Source of the DNA: an uncultured Oscillospiraceae bacterium
GTDB taxonomy: Bacteria; Bacillota; Clostridia; Oscillospirales; Oscillospiraceae
DNA length: 11,577 nucleotides
Assembly: GCA_934659475.1 (NCBI GenBank)
Contig: CAKUHX010000038.1
Span: forward strand, 1 to 11,577
Reading direction: 5' to 3'
Under the pieces are notes generated by a model, which ran no database searches, had not been told where the DNA came from, and saw only the letters and a list, made by a program, of their open reading frames with translations. Both the position numbers and the translations under genes were made by a program. This document shows, piece by piece, positions 6,696-11,577 of the stretch (position 1 is its first letter; every line of letters starts with the position of its first letter).

Positions 6696-7700
6696 TCAGC
6701 GGGCTACAAAGCCCACCTTTTTATAGACCTTGCGCAGGGTCTTGTTGGCCACATAGCCCGCCTTCTCGGCCCCGGCCTTGTAGACGCTCTCCAGATAGGC
6801 CTTATCCGCCAGGATGCGCTCGGCCTCCTCCCGGACGGGACGCAGGGTCTCCACCACGGCCTCGCCCACAGCGGGCTTGAAGGCGCCATAGCCCTGGCCG
6901 TCGAACTCCCGCTCGATCTCCTCATAGTTCTTCCCCGTGACCGCGGAGTAGATGGACATCAGGTTGGACACGCCGGGCTTGTTCTCCGGGTCGTAGCGGA
7001 CACAGCGCTGGGTGTCGCTGTCGGTGACGGCGCGCTTGAACTTGCGCATGATGTCCTCCGGCTTCTCCATCAGGTAGACGGAGCCGTTGGGGTCCTTGTC
7101 CGACTTGGACATCTTGCTGGTGGGATCGCTCAGGCTCATCACCCGGGCGCCCACCTTGGGGATGTAGGGCTCGGGGATCTTGAACACATCGCCGTAGATG
7201 TGGTTGAAGCGCTCGGCGATGTCCCGGGTCAGCTCCACATGCTGCTTCTGGTCGCTGCCCACGGGGATAAAATCGGGCTGGTACAGCAGGATGTCGGCGG
7301 CCATCAGGGCGGGATAGGTGAACAGGCCGCCGTTGATGTTGTCGGCGTTCTTGGCGGACTTGTCCTTGAACTGGGTCATGCGGGACAGCTCGCCGAACAT
7401 GGTGTAGCAGTTCAGCACCCAGCCCAGCTCCGCGTGGGCGGGCACATGGGACTGGATGAACAGGGTGTTCTTCTCCGGGTCCAGGCCGCAGGCGATATAC
7501 TGGGCCAGCTGCTCCAGGGTGCGGCGGCGCAGCTTGGCAGGCTCCTGCCGCACGGTGATGGAGTGCATGTCGGCCATAAAGTAGTAGTTGTCAAATTCGT
7601 CGGTGCGCTCCACCCAGTTCTTGATGGCCCCCAGATAGGAGCCCAGGGTCAGGTCGCCGCTGGGCTGGATACCGGAGAGCATTACCTTTTTCTCGTCCAT
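6696..7700 (-). CDS. trpS: tryptophanyl-tRNA synthetase
   Basis: This class I synthetase charges tRNA-Trp with tryptophan in the cytosol. Counted from ATG 7700 the protein is 334 residues, the usual bacterial TrpS length. The N-terminal SGIQPSGDLTLGSYLGA (9-25) carries the HIGH-equivalent motif. Other conserved parts are MFGELSRMTQFKDKS (101-115), AADILLYQ (134-141), GSDQKQH (148-154) and the intact KMSKS loop (196-200). An upstream ATG in the same frame at 7799 exists, but the added 33 residues are not family-like and overlap the promoter. ATG 7700 has AAAGGAAG nine bases upstream. It is likely the first gene of a transcript continuing into the TagO-type gene 50 bases later. The leader is only about 65 bases, so no T-box is present. 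Confidence 0.96.
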   Translation of the reverse strand: MDEKKVMLSGIQPSGDLTLGSYLGAIKNWVERTDEFDNYYFMADMHSITVRQEPAKLRRRTLEQLAQYIACGLDPEKNTLFIQSHVPAHAELGWVLNCYTMFGELSRMTQFKDKSAKNADNINGGLFTYPALMAADILLYQPDFIPVGSDQKQHVELTRDIAERFNHIYGDVFKIPEPYIPKVGARVMSLSDPTSKMSKSDKDPNGSVYLMEKPEDIMRKFKRAVTDSDTQRCVRYDPENKPGVSNLMSIYSAVTGKNYEEIEREFDGQGYGAFKPAVGEAVVETLRPVREEAERILADKAYLESVYKAGAEKAGYVANKTLRKVYKKVGFVAR

Positions 7701-7770
7701 ATATGTGAGCTTCCTTTCTATTTGTGACTTCTCCGCCGGTGGGGAGAAAACTGAACTATCGCAGTATATT

Positions 7771-7799
7771 ATTGTACCACGCATTTCTCGTTTAGGCAA
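7771..7799 (-). promoter_or_regulatory. sigma-A-type promoter of trpS
   Basis: On the minus strand TTGCCT (7794-7799) is followed by exactly 17 bases and then TACAAT (7771-7776), close to the housekeeping consensus. Transcription would begin near 7764, giving a leader of about 65 bases before the ATG at 7700. That leader holds a small hairpin, TTCTCC / GGAGAA, which may modulate translation but shows no T tract. Confidence 0.8.
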
Positions 7800-7860
7800 A
7801 TGTTGATTTCATTTCTCCCCGCTCCGGCGCCGGCCGCCCCTTTTCAGCGCTGTCTCTCCG

Positions 7861-7886
7861 TATCCCGCCCCCGTTCAGGCGGGATA
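7861..7886. repeat. inverted repeat upstream of trpS
   Basis: TATCCCGCC (7861-7869) and GGCGGGATA (7878-7886) form a perfect nine-base-pair stem with an eight-base loop. A run of seven T (7902-7908) lies 15 bases to the right, too far for a standard plus-strand terminator, and there is no T run on the other side. It may be a weak terminator, an operator, or a structure at the end of a minus-strand transcript. No gene clearly depends on it. Confidence 0.45.
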
Positions 7887-7914
7887 TGGGGCGTTGGCAG
7901 ATTTTTTTGTACAC

Positions 7915-8052
7915 TTATATCTGCGCGTTTTCGGGGGCTTCTTTGTCGCTTTGCCCATTTAATGGGGTGAAATATGGGTCTTTATACACTTTCTTAACAC
8001 AGTAGCGCCGCAATTGACAAATTTCATCCTTTTCCGTGGAAAAGCCTTCCAC
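7915..8052 (-). CDS. possible 45-residue small protein (doubtful)
   Basis: A GTG at 8052 preceded by AGAGG five bases upstream opens a 45-codon frame ending in TAA at 7915. The product, VEGFSTEKDEICQLRRYC and onward to KEAPENAQI, is charged, has two cysteines (12 and 18), and is free of low-complexity noise. Codon use and base content are clearly more AT-rich than in all neighbouring genes, which argues either for noncoding DNA or for a foreign or regulatory small gene. A weak promoter, TTGTAC-17-TATCCT, can be placed at 8077-8105 on the minus strand. No family is recognised. The longer open frame reaching 8307 is not supported. Confidence 0.2.
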   Translation of the reverse strand: MEGFSTEKDEICQLRRYCVKKVYKDPYFTPLNGQSDKEAPENAQI

Positions 8053-8074
8053 TTCTTCCTCTTTTGTGTATAAT
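8036..8074 (+). promoter_or_regulatory. promoter with overlapping operator-like inverted repeat upstream of the symporter
   Basis: A perfect TATAAT lies at 8069-8074 on the plus strand. The best -35 candidate, TTCCAC at 8047-8052 with a 16-base spacer, is poor, but it is itself the right arm of an inverted repeat GTGGAA-AAGCC-TTCCAC (8036-8052). A palindrome across the -35 region is a typical place for a regulator to bind, so an activator or repressor could make up for the weak -35. Transcription would start near 8081. Confidence 0.5.
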
Positions 8075-8080
8075 GAAGGA

Positions 8081-8220
8081 TAACTTGTTTCTCCTGCGCG
8101 TACAAAAGCACGCCACAGAGAAAACGTCTCCGGCGGACCGGCCCCCGGCCGCGCCCGCCCGTGGTATCCTAGACCCATAGCTTTCCGGCCCCTGCCCCGC
8201 CACAGGGGCCGAACTTTTTT
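8081..8220 (+). ncRNA. candidate structured leader or small RNA (about 140 nt) ahead of the symporter
   Basis: The interval between the predicted start point and an intrinsic terminator has no ORF of note and shows structure. One stem-loop pairs TTTCTC (8088-8093) with GAGAAA (8118-8123), with an inner stem GCGT (8098-8101) / ACGC (8110-8113). A GC-rich segment (8130-8160) includes CGGCCCC (8139-8145), identical to part of the left arm of the terminator, so it could compete for the right arm. I recognise no known riboswitch or T-box consensus. It could be a ligand- or protein-sensing attenuator for the symporter at 8313, or an independent small RNA. Confidence 0.4.
8186..8220 (+). terminator. 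intrinsic terminator in the symporter leader
   Basis: A nine-base-pair GC-rich stem (8186-8194 CGGCCCCTG with 8203-8211 CAGGGGCCG, eight-base loop) is followed two to four bases later by six T (8215-8220). It lies 93 bases before the symporter start and in the same direction, the usual position of an attenuator. No upstream plus-strand protein gene needs it. Confidence 0.7.
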
Positions 8221-8312
8221 CGTGCGCAGGGACTGCGGGCCCCCGGCTATATCAGGAGAGGGGCCGGGCTGACCGCAGGAAACAGAAAATACGGGAGAGG
8301 AGATCACTGCAT

Positions 8313-9734
8313 ATGCATCAACAAAAAACCACCGGCCGGGGCTCCTTCAGCGGCAATCTGGGGTTCATCCTGGCGGCCATCGGCTCCGCCATCGGCATGG
8401 GCAATCTTTGGGGGTTCCCCTACAAAATGGGCGCCAACGGCGGATTTCCCTTTCTGATCATCTATCTGTTCTTTGTCATCACCTGCGGCGTTGTGGTCAT
8501 GGGCATCGAGATGGCCATCGGCCGCAGAACGGGCAAAAGCCCCGTTCTGGCCATGGGGGAGTTGGGAAAGCAATACCGCATCGTGGGGTGGTTCGGCGTG
8601 CTGTCGGCTACCCTCATCATGGGCTTTTACACCGTTCTGGTGGGCTATGCCGTGCGCTATCTGGCCGGCTTCGCCATACAGATCTTCGGGGCGGACGGCT
8701 TTTCCGGCATGTCCCGCGGCAGCGAGTTCTTCGGCGCCTACACAGGAAACGTGGCCGAGGTGCTGGTCTACACCGTCATCACCTTTGCGGCCTGCTACCT
8801 CATCGTGGCCGGCGGCATCCAGTCAGGCATCGAAAAGTTCAATAAGGTGGGCATCCCCGCCCTGTTCGCCATTCTGGTCATCCTGATCGTATACAACTTC
8901 ACTCTGCCCGGCTCTGAGCAGGGGCTGGTGTATATGTTCACCTCCAAGGGCATGGAGATGGCGGGCACGGAGTTCAACTTCCTCAAGGCCTGCCGCACTG
9001 CCGCGGGCCAGATGCTGTTCTCCTGCTCTCTGGGCATGGGAGCCATGATCACCTACGGCTCCTATCTGGAGAAGGACGCCAACATCTCCGTCAACGCCTG
9101 GATCATCCCCGCGGCGGACACCGTCGCCGCTATCATGGCCGGTCTGGCCATCTTCCCCGCCGTGTTTGCCCAGGGCGGCTCCCCCGCCGCCGGCCCCGGC
9201 CTGCTGTTCATCACCATGCATGACACCTTCTGCTCCATGGGGAAAACGGGCAACATCATGGGCTTCCTGTTCTATCTTCTGGTGATCTTCGCGGGCATCT
9301 CCTCCTGCATCTCTCTGATGGAGGTCACCTCCGCCCACTTCATCGATGCCTCCGCAGCCAAGGGCAAGCCCATGTCCCGGAAGAGGGCCGTTGGCCTTGT
9401 GGTGCTGATCATGCTGGCCCTGTCCGTGCCCATCTGCGTGGATCAGCTGGGCGGCAAGGGCTGGGCCATCTACCAGTTCCTGGGCGCCGGCAGCCAGGAC
9501 CTGCTGGATCTGTACGACTTTATCACCGAGGGGCTGATGATGCCCCTGGGCGCCACCCTGATGTGTGTGGTCATGGGCTGGAAAGTTGGCATGCCCTGGA
9601 TGGAGGAGGAACTGCAGCAGTGCGGCAACACCTTCTACTGCCGCAGGTTCTTCCACTTCTGCACCAAATATCTCACCCCTGTGCTCATGGCCTTCGTGCT
9701 GATCTCCCTGGCCCTGTCCTATGTGGGCATCTGA
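8313..9734 (+). CDS. sodium-dependent amino acid symporter, NSS/LeuT family
   Basis: This integral membrane carrier uses sodium to drive uptake of an amino acid or related solute; the substrate cannot be read from sequence. The 473 residues contain about eleven or twelve hydrophobic segments. The TM1 signature is GSAIGMGNLWGFPYKMG (24-40), the TM6 signature GQMLFSCSLGMGAMITYGSY (232-251), and SS at 330-331 matches the sodium-2 site serines of LeuT. A26 and N31 match LeuT A22 and N27 at the sodium sites, and Y106 may match LeuT Y108. The outer-gate arginine (LeuT R30) is replaced by G34, while D402 may match the partner D404. The ATG at 8313 follows GGAGAGGAG (8294-8302) by ten bases. It is transcribed alone, with a leader upstream and a hairpin terminator right after it. 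Confidence 0.93.
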   Translation: MHQQKTTGRGSFSGNLGFILAAIGSAIGMGNLWGFPYKMGANGGFPFLIIYLFFVITCGVVVMGIEMAIGRRTGKSPVLAMGELGKQYRIVGWFGVLSATLIMGFYTVLVGYAVRYLAGFAIQIFGADGFSGMSRGSEFFGAYTGNVAEVLVYTVITFAACYLIVAGGIQSGIEKFNKVGIPALFAILVILIVYNFTLPGSEQGLVYMFTSKGMEMAGTEFNFLKACRTAAGQMLFSCSLGMGAMITYGSYLEKDANISVNAWIIPAADTVAAIMAGLAIFPAVFAQGGSPAAGPGLLFITMHDTFCSMGKTGNIMGFLFYLLVIFAGISSCISLMEVTSAHFIDASAAKGKPMSRKRAVGLVVLIMLALSVPICVDQLGGKGWAIYQFLGAGSQDLLDLYDFITEGLMMPLGATLMCVVMGWKVGMPWMEEELQQCGNTFYCRRFFHFCTKYLTPVLMAFVLISLALSYVGI

Positions 9735-9747
9735 TCCTTTCAGCAGC

Positions 9748-9790
9748 GCATAAAAACAGTCCCCGCCGTCGGCGGGGACTGTTTTTATGC
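9748..9790. terminator. long perfect bidirectional terminator between the symporter and recN
   Basis: Twenty bases at 9748-9767 are perfectly complementary to 9771-9790 around a three-base loop (GTC). Each arm carries an A5 or T5 run outside a GC-rich core (AGTCCCCGCC), so the structure terminates in both directions. It begins 14 bases after the symporter stop and ends directly at the recN stop codon. Confidence 0.9.
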
Positions 9791-11446
9791 TCACTTCTTC
9801 TGATCCAGCAGCTCCTGGGCGCTGTCCAGGATGGCCTGGGTGATGCTGCCTCCGCCCATCAGGCGGGCCAGTTCCTCCTTCCGCCCCGCTGTGTCCAGCT
9901 CCTTCACCTGGGTATAGGTGCGGCCGTCCCGCTCCCCCTTCTCCACGGAGAAGTGGGTATCCGCCATAGCGGCGATCTGGGGCAGATGGGTGACGCACAG
10001 CACCTGCTTGTGCCGGGCCACCTGGGCCATCTTCAGGGCCACCTTGTGGGCCGCCCGGCCGGACACGCCGGTGTCCACCTCGTCGAACACCAGGGTGTCG
10101 ATGCCATCGTCCTCGGCCAGCACATTTTTCAGGGCCAGCATGATGCGGGCCAGCTCACCGCCGGAGGCCACCTTCTGGATGGGGCGCAGGGCCTCGCCCA
10201 CGTTGGCGGACATGAGGAACTGCACCTCGTCCATGCCGGTGTCATCCAGCTTTTTCTCCCGGAACTCCACCAGGAACTGCACCTTGGGCATATCCAGCTC
10301 CCGCAGCTCCTGCTGCACCCGGTCCCGCAGGCCCTGGGCAGCCTTCTGCCGGGCCTGGGACAGGGCCTGTGCTTTCTCCTGTGCCCGCTTTTCCGCCTTG
10401 GCCAGTTCCTTCTGCAGCCGGGCGATGGTATCGTCGGCGTACTGGATGCGGTCCAACTCCTGCCGACAGCTTTCCAGATAGGCCAGCATATCGGCCACAG
10501 TGGGGCCGTACTTCTTTTTCAGGCGGTACAGCTGATCCAGGCGGCTCTCCACCTGGTCCAGTTCCCGGGGGGAGAAATCGAAGTCCCGTCCCATATCCCG
10601 CACCCGCTCGGCGGCGTCCTCCACCTGAAGGCTCACCTCCCGCAGCAGGGCGGACAGTTCCTCCAACTCCGGAGACAGACCGGATACGGAGCGGATGGCC
10701 CCCTCGGCCTCATCGAGCATGGACGCGGCGCCGTTGCTGCTGTCGTCTCCCGACAGCAACTGCCCCACCAGCTGGAGGGCGTCCATCAGCTTGCCCGCCC
10801 CCCGCAGCAAGGTGCGGCGGGCGTCCAACTCCTCGTCCTCTCCCTCCTTCAGGTCGGCCCGCTCCAGCTCATCGATCTGATAGGTCAGGGTGTCCACCCG
10901 GCGGGAGCGCTCCGCCTCGTCCATCTCCAGGGCAGCGATCTGCTTCTTCAGCTCCGCCATGGCCCCATAGGCATCGGCATAGTCCTCCAGCAAGAGCTGG
11001 GTCTTTCCGAACTTGTCCAGATAGCTCAGGTGGCAGGCAGGATCCAGCAGCTGCTGCCCGTCGTGCTGGCCGTGGATGTCCAGCAGCTGACGGCCCAGCT
11101 GACGCAGCTGAGCCGCGGTGACCACCCGGCCGTTCACCCGGCAGGCCCCCCGGCCATCGGCCTGGAGCTCCCGCTGCAACAGCAGCTCCTCGTCCTGGGG
11201 CACGCCATTCTCCCCCAGCCAGGGCAGGGGACCGAGGCCGGTGAACACGGCGGTGACCAGAGCGGAGGCCGCCCCGGTGCGGATCAGCTCCCGGCTGGTG
11301 CGCTGGCCCAGTACGGCGCCAATGGCATCGATGACGATGGATTTGCCCGCGCCCGTCTCGCCGGTCAGGACGTTGAAGCCCGGGCGGAAGCCGATGTCCG
11401 CCTGTTGGATGATGGCGATATTCTCGATGTGCAGCAGCGAGAGCAT
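9791..11446 (-). CDS. recN: DNA repair protein RecN
   Basis: RecN is an SMC-like ATPase recruited early to DNA double-strand breaks, where it helps recombinational repair. The 551 residues match the family. The N-terminal half-ATPase has MLSLLHIENIAII and Walker A GETGAGKS (29-36). Next comes the RecN-specific DIHGQHDGQQLLDP. The central part (about 150-400) is charged and helical, consistent with coiled coil. The C-terminal half-ATPase has the signature ASGGELARIML (427-437), Walker B TLVFDEVDTGVSG (451-463) and THLPQIA (486-492). Nothing important is missing. ATG 11446 follows GGGGGAGAGGAT directly upstream. argR ends 12 bases before this start, the conserved Firmicutes argR-recN order, so they are probably one transcript. 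A SOS box, if any, would lie outside the window. Confidence 0.97.
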   Translation of the reverse strand: MLSLLHIENIAIIQQADIGFRPGFNVLTGETGAGKSIVIDAIGAVLGQRTSRELIRTGAASALVTAVFTGLGPLPWLGENGVPQDEELLLQRELQADGRGACRVNGRVVTAAQLRQLGRQLLDIHGQHDGQQLLDPACHLSYLDKFGKTQLLLEDYADAYGAMAELKKQIAALEMDEAERSRRVDTLTYQIDELERADLKEGEDEELDARRTLLRGAGKLMDALQLVGQLLSGDDSSNGAASMLDEAEGAIRSVSGLSPELEELSALLREVSLQVEDAAERVRDMGRDFDFSPRELDQVESRLDQLYRLKKKYGPTVADMLAYLESCRQELDRIQYADDTIARLQKELAKAEKRAQEKAQALSQARQKAAQGLRDRVQQELRELDMPKVQFLVEFREKKLDDTGMDEVQFLMSANVGEALRPIQKVASGGELARIMLALKNVLAEDDGIDTLVFDEVDTGVSGRAAHKVALKMAQVARHKQVLCVTHLPQIAAMADTHFSVEKGERDGRTYTQVKELDTAGRKEELARLMGGGSITQAILDSAQELLDQKK

Positions 11447-11458
11447 ATCCTCTCCCCC

Positions 11459-11577
11459 TTACTTCAGCAGCTGGTGTACTTCCCGGGAAAACTCCTCCGC
11501 CGCCGCGGTGTCCCGCATGATCAGGATGCCGGTGTCGTCCCCCGCCAAACTGCCCAGCATCTTGGGAATCTCCATGC
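11459..11577 (-). CDS. argR: arginine repressor ArgR, C-terminal fragment cut by the window edge
   Basis: Only the last 38 or so codons are present, ending in TAA at 11459. They read MEIPKMLGSLAGDDTGILI, then RDTAAAEEFSREVHQLLK. LGSLAGDDT is the arginine-binding GDD motif of the ArgR/AhrC C-terminal hexamerisation domain, and the length from GDD to the stop fits the family. The DNA-binding winged helix lies beyond the edge. ArgR senses arginine and controls arginine biosynthesis and breakdown genes. Its position just upstream of recN is the usual Firmicutes arrangement and supports the call. Confidence 0.88.
   Translation of the reverse strand, partial: MEIPKMLGSLAGDDTGILIMRDTAAAEEFSREVHQLLK

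Noticed and set aside
6701..6714. GGGCT-ACAA-AGCCC hairpin at the end of trpS
   Set aside because: It lies inside the coding end and has no T run after it on the minus strand, so it is not a terminator.
7701..7799. 33-codon N-terminal extension of TrpS
   Set aside because: It overlaps the promoter TTGCCT-17-TACAAT and lacks family similarity; the start at 7700 has a good ribosome binding site.
8014..8019. Perfect TTGACA as a -35 box
   Set aside because: No -10 box at a 16-18 base distance follows; the TATAAT at 8069 is about 49 bases away.
8150..8172. T-box-like GTGGTATCC in the symporter leader
   Set aside because: Only TGGTA matches the T-box core; the following CCGCG and the specifier stem are not visible.
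7915..8307. Full 130-codon minus-strand open frame
   Set aside because: The N-terminal two-thirds is noncoding-like and antisense to the predicted leader; only the last 45 codons have a start with a ribosome binding site, listed as doubtful.
8823..9998. 391-codon minus-strand open frame
   Set aside because: It is antisense to the NSS symporter, runs through the hairpin terminator and into recN; the product is His/Gly-rich noise.

Overview
The window looks like chromosome of a high-GC, Gram-positive, anaerobic gut Clostridia bacterium, probably Oscillospiraceae (Flavonifractor/Pseudoflavonifractor/Oscillibacter-like). The evidence is the argR-recN pair typical of Firmicutes, strong AGGAGG-type ribosome binding sites, GC-rich codon use, a TagO/WecA-type lipid-linked sugar pathway, and small proline-rich hypothetical proteins of a style I associate with these gut clostridia. 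The genus is inferred; no rRNA is present. Most of the window is ordinary chromosome. I see no CRISPR array, transposase, tRNA or rRNA.

Layout. (1) 1-389: the 3' end of a + strand gene, probably a peptidoglycan hydrolase tail with an SLH-like end, closed by back-to-back hairpin terminators (394-456). (2) 464-2490, minus strand: a small metallophosphoesterase (TTG start) followed by cardiolipin synthase. (3) 2557-3592, plus strand: a tight three-gene operon of small unknown proteins (two helical, two with proline-rich linkers, one with a hydrophobic C-terminus). This is the best candidate here for an undescribed system. (4) 3599-7700, minus strand: trpS, a TagO/WecA-type undecaprenyl-phosphate GlcNAc-1-phosphate transferase, UDP-GlcNAc 2-epimerase, and a membrane-anchored protein of unknown function, all closely spaced. 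(5) 7701-8312: a 612-base intergenic region with a clear trpS promoter on the minus strand. On the plus strand it holds an operator-like inverted repeat, a TATAAT box, a structured leader and an intrinsic terminator, all ahead of the next gene. (6) 8313-9734, plus strand: an NSS/LeuT-family sodium symporter with an atypical outer gate, ending in a long perfect hairpin. (7) 9791-11577, minus strand: recN and the 3' end of argR.

How the genes relate. The transferase and the epimerase are consecutive (ATGA overlap) and belong to cell-wall glycopolymer precursor supply: the first puts GlcNAc-P on undecaprenyl phosphate, the second makes UDP-ManNAc. The anchored protein after them may act at the envelope, but that is only context. 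Cardiolipin synthase is also an envelope enzyme. argR-recN is the conserved arginine repressor/DNA repair pair. The symporter appears to be controlled by its own leader, either by attenuation or alongside a separate small RNA.
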